A DNA stretch of 64,000 bases from Thalassotalea euphylliae (GCF_003390395.1 NZ_QUOV01000001.1:2790001-2854000), one strand, 5' to 3'; numbered from the stretch's first letter, positions 17,526-26,350 are shown. Notes: generated from the letters alone by a model not told the origin. Numbers and translations: made by a program.

Positions 17526-18236
17526 TTAGGTTTCAACAATGCGCCTCCGCTTTTCAGCAGTAGGGCTTGTTTTTACCCATTTAAATAAAAACATAATGAT
17601 TACTTTGGTCACTGCACTCGTTATCGCCAATAAAAGCAGCGGCCAACCTTGCTTAAATCCCATACTTAACGCGAAGGCGATGGTCGAAATATCCATCATT
17701 AAGATAAATTGACTCATCTTTAAATCAACAGCCCCTGTGCTACCTGAATGGATAATTAGCTTGATTTGATGGAAGTACCCTTGAGCTATCAGGATTGATA
17801 CAACCACAATAATTGTCGTCGAAATATACTTGCCCTGATCAGTTATTGTTTCACCTATAAATAGGCCTGCGATAGCAACCAAGAGTGTTATGCAAGCCAT
17901 GCTAACGCTACTTTTAGCATGACTAGATCGTCGGTCTTGCCAAATTTCAAGTAAAATTAACACGACTAGCATTGATGCAATTAGTCGTGGCCAAACAATG
18001 TAGTGATTAAACGGCTCTATTGAATACCCGTATATAAAGAATGACAAGTAAGCTAAATAACTTACCGTGAATTGATTTAATGATAACAATGATGTCGGCC
18101 GCTCATACTGAGTATTCGACTCTTTTCTTTTCCATATGGTTCTGAGTTGAGAATGCACACCATACAAACTAACGATAATAAAGAGTGTATTAATAACTCC
18201 AAAAATATTGTAAAAATTCAAACCGACACCCCTCAT
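17526..18236 (-). CDS. SWEET/PQ-loop-like seven-helix membrane protein
   Basis: About 236 residues with seven hydrophobic segments arranged as three, one, three. The first triplet has GVHSQLRTIWKRKES after helix 1, and the second has GYFHQIKLIIHSGSTGAV after helix 5. These match the position of the PQ-loop motif in SWEET-type transporters, although the Pro-Gln pair itself is degenerate. Bacterial relatives are usually half-size (SemiSWEET). I start at the ATG at 18236; an in-frame TTG at 18248 lies inside an operator-like palindrome, and a TTG about 30 bases downstream of the ATG with AGGGGTG before it is also possible. Substrate unknown. Confidence 0.65.
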   Translation of the reverse strand: MRGVGLNFYNIFGVINTLFIIVSLYGVHSQLRTIWKRKESNTQYERPTSLLSLNQFTVSYLAYLSFFIYGYSIEPFNHYIVWPRLIASMLVVLILLEIWQDRRSSHAKSSVSMACITLLVAIAGLFIGETITDQGKYISTTIIVVVSILIAQGYFHQIKLIIHSGSTGAVDLKMSQFILMMDISTIAFALSMGFKQGWPLLLLAITSAVTKVIIMFLFKWVKTSPTAEKRRRIVET

Positions 18237-18238
18237 TT

Positions 18239-18250
18239 TTGTCGACAATT
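18239..18250. promoter_or_regulatory. Operator-like palindrome, copy 1
   Basis: TTGTCGACAATT contains the perfect 10-bp palindrome TTGTCGACAA. It lies immediately upstream of the SWEET-like gene start. An identical core occurs about 62 bp away (copy 2), about six helical turns, as for a cooperatively bound repressor. Confidence 0.55.
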
Positions 18251-18299
18251 AAAATCCATTAAAACATAAAAAAGCATTTCAAATTCATTTACTACATCT

Positions 18300-18311
18300 A
18301 TTGTCGACAAT
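18300..18311. promoter_or_regulatory. Operator-like palindrome, copy 2
   Basis: ATTGTCGACAAT is a perfect 12-bp palindrome with the same core as copy 1. It abuts the -35 box of the predicted SDR promoter, so a bound protein would block or recruit polymerase there. Confidence 0.55.
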
Positions 18312-18339
18312 TGACATATTAAAGACAGTGAGAGATAAA
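18311..18339 (+). promoter_or_regulatory. Sigma-70-like promoter for the SDR gene
   Basis: TTGACA (18311-18316), a 17-bp spacer and GATAAA (18334-18339). It points to the SDR gene and leaves a leader of about 160 nt that holds a hairpin. Confidence 0.6.
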
Positions 18340-18390
18340 CCGCACGGCTGATAGATAATGAATATGATATTGGTTGTTTGCAGCAAGCAG

Positions 18391-18422
18391 CCATTACCTT
18401 GAAAAGTGTATTCAGGTAATGG
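18391..18422 (+). repeat. Hairpin in the SDR 5-prime leader
   Basis: CCATTACCTTGAA (18391-18403) pairs with TTCAGGTAATGG (18411-18422), a 12-bp stem with one bulged T and a 7-nt loop. There is no T-run after it, so it is not a plain terminator. It may shape translation or mRNA stability. Confidence 0.6.
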
Positions 18423-18503
18423 GCATAGGCTTTATAGATGTTTATTTGCCCGTTATTATTGGTCGCTATGAAGTTTTAACTTTATGTTTCAAAAGGAAGT
18501 TTA

Positions 18504-19235
18504 ATGAGCAAAGTTGTTTTAGTGACAGGAGGTAGCCGAGGAATTGGTGCCGCAACTTCTATCTATCTAGGAAAACAAGGTTACTCGGTTTGTGTGAATT
18601 ACCATTCAAATGAGTCAGAAGCCAATAAAGTGGTCGCTGAAATACATCAAAATGGAGGTTCCGCGATAGCACTGCAAGCAGATGTATCGCAGGAGAACGA
18701 GGTAAATACTCTTTTTCAGAAGATCGACGAAACCTTAGGACGAGTTACGCATTTAGTTAACAACGCAGGAATTTTACTCCCGCAAATGCCAGTTTCGGAA
18801 ATGACAGCAGATAGAATTAATAAAGTGCTGACAACCAATGTCACTAGCTACTTTTTATGTAGCAGAGAAGCAATAAAAAGAATGGTAAATGGTGGTTCAA
18901 TCGTTAATGTTTCGTCTGCAGCCGCAAGACTCGGTTCTCCTCAAGAGTATGTGGATTATGCAGCATCAAAAGGAGCTATAGATACACTAACAAAAGGCTT
19001 GTCACTTGAGGTAGCTGATAAAAACATTCGGGTGAACTGTGTCCGCCCTGGATTTATTTATACAGAAATGCACGCTGACGGTGGCGAAGCAAATAGAGTC
19101 GAGCGAGTTAAACAACAAATTCCATTGCAACGTGGCGGCTGTCCAAAAGAGGTTGCTGTGGCTATAGCGTTTCTTTTATCAAACGAGGCTTCTTTTGTAA
19201 CAGGTTCATTTGTTGATATCGCTGGTGGTAAATAG
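18504..19235 (+). CDS. Short-chain dehydrogenase/reductase (SDR)
   Basis: A classical NAD(P)-dependent oxidoreductase of 243 residues. The Rossmann motif TGGSRGIG is at 8-15, NNAG at 86-89, and the catalytic S138, Y152 and K156 (YAASK) are all present. It resembles FabG/glucose-1-dehydrogenase-type SDRs, but no fab cluster is nearby, so the substrate is unknown. AAAGGAAG lies just before the ATG. It is divergent from the SWEET-like gene, with two operator-like palindromes between them, which suggests shared control and perhaps a sugar-related substrate (inference). Confidence 0.92.
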   Translation: MSKVVLVTGGSRGIGAATSIYLGKQGYSVCVNYHSNESEANKVVAEIHQNGGSAIALQADVSQENEVNTLFQKIDETLGRVTHLVNNAGILLPQMPVSEMTADRINKVLTTNVTSYFLCSREAIKRMVNGGSIVNVSSAAARLGSPQEYVDYAASKGAIDTLTKGLSLEVADKNIRVNCVRPGFIYTEMHADGGEANRVERVKQQIPLQRGGCPKEVAVAIAFLLSNEASFVTGSFVDIAGGK

Positions 19236-19245
19236 TTAGCTTGGG

Positions 19246-19806
19246 CTAATCAATATCATCCAGCGGCCAAGTAACGATATAGTCTTCGTAAAACGATAAA
19301 TCGACTTCATTATCTTTGACGATTTTACCGCGTACAGACATCCCTGCTTTATGCATGGCTGCTTTTTTACCTTTGTGTAATAGTGGGTGCCAGCTTGGCA
19401 TGCCGCGACCTTCACGCAAACGGCGATAGGTGCAACTTGGTGGCATAAAGAACACATCATCTAGGTTTTCTTGAGTTAAACGCACGCAGTCTGGTACTAA
19501 TTGAGTGCGTTTTGCGTATTGAGTACAGCCACAGGTTTTATCATTGAGTAGATGACAAGCAATATTGGAATACAACATTTGCTCGCCTTCGTTGATATAG
19601 TCGGTAGGTTTTAGCTCGTCTTCTTCTTCCGTTTCTTCGTCTTCAATAAATTTGTGCAGACAACATTTAGCACAGCCGTCACACAATGACTCCCACTCTT
19701 GTCGGGTCATTTCTTCCAGCGATTTTACTTCCCAAAATGGTTTAATATCGGGCGTATTTTTTGCTGCTAGTTTCTTTGGTTTAGCTGATTTTGCTTGCTT
19801 CGCCAT
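19246..19806 (-). CDS. ycgN: YcgN-family cysteine-cluster protein
   Basis: A member of the UPF0260/YkgJ-type cysteine-cluster family. The core starts with WESLCDGCAKCCLHKF and continues CHLLNDKTCGCTQY, VPDCVRLT and MPPSCTYRRL, giving eight or more conserved Cys that probably bind zinc or an iron-sulfur group. It has an acidic insert (EDEETEEEDELKP) and a basic N-terminal extension of ~20 residues beyond the E. coli length. The neighbours FAH hydrolase and ycgL match the conserved ycg gene order. Function unknown. Confidence 0.9.
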   Translation of the reverse strand: MAKQAKSAKPKKLAAKNTPDIKPFWEVKSLEEMTRQEWESLCDGCAKCCLHKFIEDEETEEEDELKPTDYINEGEQMLYSNIACHLLNDKTCGCTQYAKRTQLVPDCVRLTQENLDDVFFMPPSCTYRRLREGRGMPSWHPLLHKGKKAAMHKAGMSVRGKIVKDNEVDLSFYEDYIVTWPLDDID

Positions 19807-19833
19807 AATTGCTGTGTCTGCCTATTGGATGGA

Positions 19834-19867
19834 GAAAGTTAACGTGTTAAGAAAGTTAACGTATAAA
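19834..19867. repeat. 17-bp imperfect tandem duplication
   Basis: GAAAGTTAACGTGTTAA (19834-19850) is followed by GAAAGTTAACGTATAAA (19851-19867), 15 of 17 bases identical, just upstream of ycgN. Confidence 0.75.
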
Positions 19868-19991
19868 GAAAATTAAGAGCGGCGCATTATACACACTCTT
19901 CGGCTATGTTTCTTTCCTTGTTTCATCCTATTTAACCATGCCTAGTTTAACCAAGTTTAAATTAGGCTGTTTAAGCTAAGCTGCTTAAGCG

Positions 19992-20014
19992 AAGCCGATT
20001 GCGATAATCGGCTT
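19992..20014. repeat. Hairpin after the FAH hydrolase gene
   Basis: AAGCCGATT (19992-20000) and AATCGGCTT (20006-20014) form a perfect 9-bp stem with a 5-nt loop just after the FAH hydrolase stop. No T-run follows on the minus strand, so termination here is uncertain. Confidence 0.5.
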
Positions 20015-20027
20015 GAGCTTGTTTAAG

Positions 20028-20705
20028 TTAGGCAACTTGTGCTGAAAACTGATGACTAAATAAGGTTAATTCTAGCTGATCGCCACTAACCAGTGGCGCA
20101 ACGCCTTTTGGCGTGCCTGTCATCACAACATCACCCGGCAATAAGGTAAACTCGCGGCTAATAATCACTAATAAATCGCGAATGCTGCGCATCATTAGCT
20201 CGGTATTGCCTTGCTGCCTAAGCTCGTTATTTACGCTTAAATCGAAAGTGATATTGGCTAAATCGTGACCTAGTGCTTTAATTTCTTCAAGCGGTATAAA
20301 CGGTGACATTGGCGCTGATAAATCAAACGACTTTGAGCGCTCCCATGGGCGACCTAATCGCTTTAGCTCTTTTTGCACATCGCGCAAGGTTAAGTCTAGC
20401 CCAATGCCACAGCCCCAAATCGCGGCATCAATTTCTTCAACTGAAGCGTTAGACAGGGTTTCTTTGATCAGAATAGTCACTTCCACTTCGTTATGGCATT
20501 CACCCCGCTCTTTAGGAATAACCAAAGGCTCAGCCAATGCACAAAGCGCCGTATTGGGTTTTAAAAACAGCACTGCCTCTTCATTGGCAATACTGTTCAT
20601 TTCCTGAATATGATCAAGATAGTTCTGCCCAACACAAACGACCTTGCCAATAGGCAAATCAATCGCTGCGCCGTTAACATCCTTATGTTGATAATTGTTT
20701 ATCAT
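20028..20705 (-). CDS. ycgM: Fumarylacetoacetate hydrolase-family protein (YcgM-like)
   Basis: A cytosolic FAH-fold hydrolase or decarboxylase of 225 residues, similar in size and context to E. coli YcgM, whose relatives cleave acylpyruvates or decarboxylate oxaloacetate. Metal-binding acidic residues are seen in GECHNEVEVTILIK (the E-x-E pair) and in GCGIGLDLTLRDVQ. The conserved end PGDVVMTGTPKGVAPLVSGD is intact. AAAGGAG precedes the ATG. It lies between ycgN and a lytic transglycosylase on the same strand. Confidence 0.92.
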   Translation of the reverse strand: MINNYQHKDVNGAAIDLPIGKVVCVGQNYLDHIQEMNSIANEEAVLFLKPNTALCALAEPLVIPKERGECHNEVEVTILIKETLSNASVEEIDAAIWGCGIGLDLTLRDVQKELKRLGRPWERSKSFDLSAPMSPFIPLEEIKALGHDLANITFDLSVNNELRQQGNTELMMRSIRDLLVIISREFTLLPGDVVMTGTPKGVAPLVSGDQLELTLFSHQFSAQVA

Positions 20706-20762
20706 TTACTACTCCTTTTACTCACTCTTTCAGAACGAAAGCTACTACTGTATTAGTGCTAA

Positions 20763-21854
20763 TTACTTAATTGGTGGAAACTTTATATGGTCTGATAAGT
20801 GCCCTACCGAGCTAACAAAGTAGTATGACAAGTTCCAGTGCATTAAGCTTTTGTAGTTATCGTAGGCTAAGTAAGCACGCCCTTTCTCGTCGTCAGGGAA
20901 AACCAGTGCCGCTTTAATATCAACTTTTGGCAATGCGGTACCATCGGTGCGACGAATGCCGAGCTCTTGCCATTCTTGCAAGGTTTTTTCAGTATTTGCC
21001 CAAGCTTTTAGCCAGTTTTTACGACTGCCGGTATTTTTAGGGATCGCTAACGAAATATCGAAGTTTGCAGGTAATTTAACTTGTCGGCCCCATGTTAGGT
21101 CATCATTCCAACCTTCAGATTTTAGGTAGTTCGCCATAGAGGCAAATACGTCGGCCTGATTACCCCAGATATCTTTTTTACCATCGCCATCGCCATCAAC
21201 TGCGTAACTGATAAATGAGGTTGGCATAAATTGGTTTTGCCCCATAGCACCAGCCCAAGAGCCTTTCATATTATCAACTTTGATATGACCTTCATCCAAA
21301 ATGGTTAAAGCCGCCCAAAGTTGCTTTTTAAAGAAGGCTTCGCGGCGACCTTCGTAGGCAAGCGTTGATAGCGCAGAAACCACATTGTAGTTACCCATAA
21401 TTTTGCCAAAGTTGGTTTCCAGCCCCCACAAAGCGACGATAAAGCGCGGCTGAACGCCATACTGTTCACCTACTTTGGTCAATAGTTCTTTATGCTCTTT
21501 ATAAAGCTTACGAGCGCGGTCAATTTTCCACTTCGGTAAGCGTTTCGGTAAGTAGGTATCAAGGGTTTCAACGCGCTCAGGCTGATTGCGATCCGCTTTT
21601 ACCGCGCGCTTATAAAAGGTGATATTGGCAAAGGTTTGGTCAACAAAGGTTTGGCTAAAGCCTTTGGCTAGGGCTTCTGTTTTTAACTGCTCAACATAAG
21701 TTTCATAGCTTGGCTTGGTTTGCTCTTGATTAGCGACATTATCAGCGTTTGCCATCGCTAGTTGAGGTAAGCTTGCCGAGCCCGCTAACATGGCAACTAC
21801 TGAGGCGGTTTTGAGAAAACGACTGTTGATAATTTGATGATAAAAACGATTCAT
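20763..21854 (-). CDS. Lytic murein transglycosylase (MltB/SLT_2 family)
   Basis: A periplasmic enzyme cutting the MurNAc-GlcNAc bond of peptidoglycan to form 1,6-anhydro ends. A signal peptide ends near LAMANA (about residue 36), with no lipobox Cys, so this is a soluble form rather than lipoprotein MltB. The catalytic Glu is E146 in ALWGLETNFGK. AGAMGQNQFMPTSF and the calcium-like DGDGDGKKDIW follow, as in the family. The 363 residues fit. AAAAGGACG precedes the ATG. Confidence 0.94.
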   Translation of the reverse strand: MNRFYHQIINSRFLKTASVVAMLAGSASLPQLAMANADNVANQEQTKPSYETYVEQLKTEALAKGFSQTFVDQTFANITFYKRAVKADRNQPERVETLDTYLPKRLPKWKIDRARKLYKEHKELLTKVGEQYGVQPRFIVALWGLETNFGKIMGNYNVVSALSTLAYEGRREAFFKKQLWAALTILDEGHIKVDNMKGSWAGAMGQNQFMPTSFISYAVDGDGDGKKDIWGNQADVFASMANYLKSEGWNDDLTWGRQVKLPANFDISLAIPKNTGSRKNWLKAWANTEKTLQEWQELGIRRTDGTALPKVDIKAALVFPDDEKGRAYLAYDNYKSLMHWNLSYYFVSSVGHLSDHIKFPPIK

Positions 21855-21910
21855 TACGCGTCCTTTTTATTTTTAATATTCGGGGCTGCTAATATTTGGA
21901 ATATTTTTAC

Positions 21911-21945
21911 TAGCTGGCTCTTTCTAGCTCTTTTTAGCTCTTTTT
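21911..21945. repeat. 10-bp tandem repeat
   Basis: TAGCTCTTTT occurs at 21925-21934 and 21935-21944, with a degenerate copy before it (21911-21924), in the gap upstream of the transglycosylase gene. Confidence 0.65.
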
Positions 21946-22007
21946 ATATCGGCAAAGAAACTGTTGCTAACGGAAAAACAGCATGCCAGCTTATTATTCC
22001 GAGGCAA

Positions 22008-22325
22008 TTACTCTTCCGAAGCAATAGTTTTGCCTTGTTGCTTTAACATTTCTTTATGCTGGTCAAGCAAATTCTCTTGTGGTGGTGGTAGTTGAAGATA
22101 AAAACCTTGTTCACTCAAGCTTTCTTTCACTTTATCAATATCTGCCAGTGCTAGCTTTTCCTGCTTGGTTAAGTTCACCATGGTCACTAATACTGGTGTG
22201 CCAAAGGTTTTCATTAAGGCTTCAGGCACATCAGAAAAATCGTCGCGTTTGTTAATAAACAGGTAGGTTTGGTCTTTTTTCGGACTACGGTAAACCGCAC
22301 ATAATCCAGTCGGCGCAATTGGCAT
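22008..22325 (-). CDS. ycgL: YcgL domain-containing protein
   Basis: A small protein of the YcgL family (fold solved in Shewanella, function unknown). The core LCAVYRSPKKDQTYLFINKRDDFSDVP and FYLQLPPPQENLL is diagnostic. I use the ATG at 22325, which has AGG about nine bases upstream; an in-frame ATG at 22343 would add six residues, and starts further up give a Cys-rich non-conserved extension. It lies two genes before rnd in the conserved gene order. Confidence 0.92.
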   Translation of the reverse strand: MPIAPTGLCAVYRSPKKDQTYLFINKRDDFSDVPEALMKTFGTPVLVTMVNLTKQEKLALADIDKVKESLSEQGFYLQLPPPQENLLDQHKEMLKQQGKTIASEE

Positions 22326-22548
22326 TTTTTTCAGCCTATTCATGGAAAAACAATAGAGGCCGCAATATAACATGTCGCGCTGTGTATGTTTATCATTAGT
22401 GGCTGATAATTGTTAACAATTGAGGTGGCGCCAAACGGTGATGATTTGGCGCTATTAATTAGATGTAGGATTAGCAGCTAGCGGGTGCTAAGTGAGATTG
22501 TTACTTGAAACAATAGCTGCTTGAAGCCCTAAAGACTTAAAATAATCG

Positions 22549-23688
22549 CTACTTAAAACCACCATCGGCAAACTCGATTAGCGCTTCACCTGCAATTGGC
22601 TTACGCCATGAGTTGATCAAATCAACTGCCGCTGGTGATTGGTCAGCGCCGTTCAATTTAAAATAAAACGATAAGAACTGATTAATTTGTTTCTTCGAGG
22701 CCAAACATTCAATCGCCAACTCGTGCTTATCGGCCACTTGCTGTAAAAAGTGTTTCACCTGCTTAAAGGTTTGTTTGTAACCAGGGTATTCGTCTAAGCG
22801 GCGAAGTTTTGCAGGGTATGCGTCTTCAGGCGTTTGTGCTGCTTGCTTGAGCACGTTGATCATCGCCTTACCTTGATAACGCACATCTAGCGCTTCCACC
22901 CCTTCAATATTTGCCATCGCACGGACACTCATCGGCGAGCGCTGCGCCACTAACTGCAAAGTATGATCTTTGGCGATAAAACTGAGTGGCTGATCTTTCG
23001 TCACCGCTTTTTGATAACGCCAACTGGCTAAAAACTTCAAGTTGTTAAGCTGCTTAGGTGATAACTTCCACGCCAGTTTCACGTTTTGATAAAGCGTGTC
23101 TGGATCAATTGCCTGATACTTTTTCGCGATCATATTGGCGGATTCTTGCTGGCTAGCCGCTAACCAACCTTTCGCTTCAATATCAGCCAATAACTTAGGA
23201 AATAGCGTATACAAATGCTCAACATCGGCGGCAGCATATTTCAGCTGATTATCAGTTAATGGTCGTTTCGTCCAGTCGGTGCGCGATTCCGACTTATCCA
23301 GCTCAATATCTAAATAATGCTTAACCATGGCCGCATAACCCAGCGATAAGCCATGGCCTAAGAAAGTCATCATGACTTGGCTATCAATGAGGTTTTGTGG
23401 CGGCTTAGCACCTGCGGTCAGAAAAACTTCTAAATCTTCAGAGCACGCATGCAATACTTTAGTGATGGCCGGATTTTCCAACAATTGCCAAAAAGGTGAT
23501 AAATCGTCTAATGCCAATGGATCAATCAGTGCGACTTGCTCGCCGTCGCACACTTGCAATAAACCAAGCTTAGGCACTAAGGTTCGAGTACGAACAAACT
23601 CGGTATCCACAGTTAGCAGCTTTGCGGCTGATAATGACTCACATAGGGCAGTAAATTCGGCTTGGGTTTGGATAAAACGTTTTTGCAC
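22549..23688 (-). CDS. rnd: Ribonuclease D
   Basis: A 3-prime to 5-prime exoribonuclease for tRNA and small RNA 3-prime ends. The DEDDy domain has D28 and E30 (LLTVDTEF), D85 (ACSEDLEVF) and the Tyr/Asp motif in LKYAAADVEHLY (about 150-161). An HRDC domain (about 210-290) and a helical C-terminal region follow; the 379-residue length is normal. The start is GTG with AAGGTG upstream; there is no better ATG. It follows ycgL after 220 bp. Confidence 0.95.
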   Translation of the reverse strand: MQKRFIQTQAEFTALCESLSAAKLLTVDTEFVRTRTLVPKLGLLQVCDGEQVALIDPLALDDLSPFWQLLENPAITKVLHACSEDLEVFLTAGAKPPQNLIDSQVMMTFLGHGLSLGYAAMVKHYLDIELDKSESRTDWTKRPLTDNQLKYAAADVEHLYTLFPKLLADIEAKGWLAASQQESANMIAKKYQAIDPDTLYQNVKLAWKLSPKQLNNLKFLASWRYQKAVTKDQPLSFIAKDHTLQLVAQRSPMSVRAMANIEGVEALDVRYQGKAMINVLKQAAQTPEDAYPAKLRRLDEYPGYKQTFKQVKHFLQQVADKHELAIECLASKKQINQFLSFYFKLNGADQSPAAVDLINSWRKPIAGEALIEFADGGFK

Positions 23689-23868
23689 GCAAGCACACCT
23701 TTTTAAATTCTGAATATTTATATCGTTTGATTAACTAAGCGCTTTACTGGTTGCATTCGACTACAGATTTACTGAATGCAAATTTCTCTAAGTACAAATT
23801 TTTCCCAAGTAAAGAGAACCATTCAGGCGCTTTTAAGGAAATGAAGAATAACAAGTTACGCCAGAAAC

Positions 23869-23904
23869 TAAAACAGCCCATCTGCAAGCAGAAAGGCTGT
23901 TTTG
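23869..23904 (-). terminator. Terminator of the rluB transcript
   Basis: A long stem: AAAACAGCC (23869-23877) with GGCTGTTTT (23895-23903), plus an inner TCTGC-AA-GCAGA stem. T-rich on both sides; it follows the rluB stop on the minus strand and may work both ways. Confidence 0.75.
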
Positions 23905-23959
23905 TTAATTTGGCTATTTTTTGCAACAAGCGCTAACCACAAGCGCTTACAAGAACAAG

Positions 23960-24823
23960 CTACTTGCGGTTGCGGCGTACCGATTGTTTATGACGTTGTT
24001 GATGCTTCTTAACGCTGCGACGAATACGGCGATTCTTGGCGTTGTCGATCATCTTCTCGTTCACTTTTACTTTCGATTCGGTTTCTGGCGCAAGTTGTAC
24101 CGCTTTGCGGTAGTAGTTAACGTCTTTTAAGCCAAGCTCAGTCCAACCGCCAACAGGCAGTTGACGTTGCAACTCGATATCACCGTAGCGCACGCGAATT
24201 AAGCGGCTAACCTGCACGTCTTGGCTTTCCCATAAACGGCGAACTTCACGGTTACGACCTTCAGAAAGCACCACATGGAACCAGTGGTTACGGCCTTCAC
24301 CACCGCGATACATAATTTTTTGGAATTTGGCAGGGCCGTCTTCGAGTTTTACCCCGTGGCGTAAACGCTGTAACATCGCCTCATCGACTTCACCAAATAC
24401 GCGCACTGCATATTCACGTTCAATTTTATGCGATGGATGCATTAAGCGGTTAGCAAGTTCACCATCTGTGGTGAATAACAACATACCTGAGGTGTTAATA
24501 TCTAAACGACCGACGGCAATCCAGCGACCACTTTCTAGCGGTGGTAGGCGATCAAATACCGTTGGGCGCCCTTCTGGATCTTTGCGCGTACACATTTCAC
24601 CTTCCGGCTTGTTGTACATTAACACGCGACAAATTTGCTCTTGCTCGGGTTTGATGTTGACCTGATGACCGTCAACTCGTATTTGCTCGGTTCCTTCGAC
24701 ACGATCGCCAAGGAATGCTGTTTTACCGTTCACACTGACGCGTCCTGCGCTGATCACCGCTTCCATTTCTCGGCGGGATCCTTTACCTGCTCGCGCAAGC
24801 ACTTTCTGTAATTTTTCAGACAT
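23960..24823 (-). CDS. rluB: 23S rRNA pseudouridine(2605) synthase RluB
   Basis: Makes pseudouridine in 23S rRNA. An N-terminal S4 RNA-binding domain ([22 protein letters not shown], residues 3-24) leads to the RsuA/RluB catalytic domain with D108 in [13 protein letters not shown] and the [10 protein letters not shown] motif (about 190-199). The basic tail ([23 protein letters not shown]) is typical of RluB. It sits downstream of scpB and scpA, as in many gammaproteobacteria. Confidence 0.95.
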   Translation of the reverse strand: MSEKLQKVLARAGKGSRREMEAVISAGRVSVNGKTAFLGDRVEGTEQIRVDGHQVNIKPEQEQICRVLMYNKPEGEMCTRKDPEGRPTVFDRLPPLESGRWIAVGRLDINTSGMLLFTTDGELANRLMHPSHKIEREYAVRVFGEVDEAMLQRLRHGVKLEDGPAKFQKIMYRGGEGRNHWFHVVLSEGRNREVRRLWESQDVQVSRLIRVRYGDIELQRQLPVGGWTELGLKDVNYYRKAVQLAPETESKVKVNEKMIDNAKNRRIRRSVKKHQQRHKQSVRRNRK

Positions 24824-24933
24824 AGGTCTTTATCTCGATACGTCAGTAGTTATGCACTTCTGACTCATTAACAACATATTTGTTTTGTGCTGCTTTTAGT
24901 TACTGCTTGTGAGCTTGATTGCTAGTTTTCTTG

Positions 24934-25560
24934 CTAGCTCTCTTGCTCCAGTAGCGACACTTCAACAGCATGGCTAGCATGATCGGCTTGGCTAATTGGC
25001 ATTAACTCAGGTAGCTGAGTTAGGGAGTTCAAGCCAAAATACGCTAAAAACTCAGGTGTTGTGACATAAAGTGCTGGTCGACCTGGCACCTCTTTATAAC
25101 CGTCAGTTTTTACCCAAGCGCGTTCAGTAAGTGTTTTTATTATATAACTACTTACCGCAACTCCGCGAATTTCTTCAATTTCTGCGCGCGTGATGGGTTG
25201 CTTGTAGGCAATTACTGCTAGGGTCTCCATCATCGCCGGCGAGATTTTACTGGTTTTCTCTTTTTGGATCGACTGAATTAATGGTTTTACTTCAGTATTT
25301 GTTTGAAAACGATAACCGCCAGCCACCATTGCCAGTTGAATACCGCGATTTTGATAGGTGTTAACTAGCTCGGCCAGCTCGTCTTTAATCGCTTTTAACG
25401 TAAAGCCTCGCCCCGTTTGCTCTTGAATATGGCTGCGCAACTGCTTTGGCGTTAACGGTTTTTCTGCCGCAAAAATCAGAGCTTCGAGCATGGCGCTGAG
25501 CTTGGTTGTATTGTAGTTTGTTGCATTATTGCTGGCTGGAGTGTCGATATCAGTTGTCAT
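24934..25560 (-). CDS. scpB: Segregation and condensation protein B
   Basis: A winged-helix partner of ScpA and SMC in chromosome condensation. The protein shows the two WH domains of the family: LEALIFAAEKPLTPKQLRSH (about 26-45) and MMETLAVIAYKQPITRAEIEEIRGV (about 112-136), followed by LTERAWVKTDGYKEVPGRPALYVTTPEFL. The length (208) is normal. It starts 13 bp after scpA in the same operon. Confidence 0.96.
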   Translation of the reverse strand: MTTDIDTPASNNATNYNTTKLSAMLEALIFAAEKPLTPKQLRSHIQEQTGRGFTLKAIKDELAELVNTYQNRGIQLAMVAGGYRFQTNTEVKPLIQSIQKEKTSKISPAMMETLAVIAYKQPITRAEIEEIRGVAVSSYIIKTLTERAWVKTDGYKEVPGRPALYVTTPEFLAYFGLNSLTQLPELMPISQADHASHAVEVSLLEQES

Positions 25561-25573
25561 TGGTTGTTAAACG

Positions 25574-26350
25574 TTAAGCTGTATTTAGTTGCACATAAAG
25601 CTGTTCAGCTGCTAAATCACAGCTAATTTTTTGTAGTTTTAATAATTCCAGTAGTGCCAGAAATGTCACCACTGCACCTTGTCGCCCTTCTTCAATGATC
25701 AGCAATTGCACTAAGGTTTGCGGCTCTGCCGTTGACGCCAATACCGATAAAATGTGTGCCATTTTAACATGAGTAGCAATCGCTTCTCGTTGCACGTGGT
25801 GATGCTCAAAATTGGCTTGGCTTTTCAATACCCGCTGAAAAGCGCTAACTAAGTCGGCAAGTGATACCTCATCAAACTTGGTTGGCTGTTCGTGTAGCTC
25901 GCCATAGCCTTTAATAAAGAAGTCACGCTCTTCTCGCGGCAAATGCGAAAGCTCATAAGCGGCAGTTTTGATTTGCTGATATTCCTGCAAGCGTTTGACG
26001 AGTTCAGCACGCGGATCGTCTTCGTCTTCTTCCACTTCAATGGTCGGCAGCAGCAACTTGGATTTAATATGAGCGAGGGTTGCCGCCATCACTAAGTATT
26101 CGGCTGACAAGTCCATTTGTTGCTGTTCCATCTGCTCAATATAACTAAAATATTGAGCGGTGATTGGCGCTATTGGCAAGTCGGCGATATCAAACTTTTG
26201 TTTTTTGATCAGGTACAGCAATAAATCAAGCGGCCCTTCAAATTCATCTAAGCGAATTTCTAGCGCAGCATCAGGAATATAGAGATCTGAGGGTTTATCA
26301 ACGAATGCTTCCCCCCTGATCATCGCAAGGGGTAATTCTTGCTGTTCCAT
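25574..26350 (-). CDS. scpA: Segregation and condensation protein A
   Basis: The kleisin subunit that bridges SMC heads. The N-terminus has the diagnostic LDEFEGPLDLLLYLIKKQKFDIADLPI (about 34-60), followed by AEYLVMAATLAHIKSKLLLP (about 84-103) and the C-terminal winged helix (TFLALLELLKLQKISC). The length (258) is normal. It is upstream of scpB and downstream of yciO, which is the conserved order. Confidence 0.96.
   Translation of the reverse strand: MEQQELPLAMIRGEAFVDKPSDLYIPDAALEIRLDEFEGPLDLLLYLIKKQKFDIADLPIAPITAQYFSYIEQMEQQQMDLSAEYLVMAATLAHIKSKLLLPTIEVEEDEDDPRAELVKRLQEYQQIKTAAYELSHLPREERDFFIKGYGELHEQPTKFDEVSLADLVSAFQRVLKSQANFEHHHVQREAIATHVKMAHILSVLASTAEPQTLVQLLIIEEGRQGAVVTFLALLELLKLQKISCDLAAEQLYVQLNTA

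Noticed and set aside
18237..18248. TTG at 18248 as start of the SWEET-like gene
   Set aside because: It lies inside the TTGTCGACAA palindrome and lacks a ribosome site; an ATG follows at 18236.
6..18420. A 13-base match GTATTCAGGTAAT at 6-18 and 18408-18420
   Set aside because: Matches of 13 bases between random places are expected several times in 64 kb; flanks do not match.
23744..23936. Two overlapping ~61-codon frames on opposite strands between rnd and rluB
   Set aside because: Both cover the terminator hairpin and have no ribosome site or conserved look.
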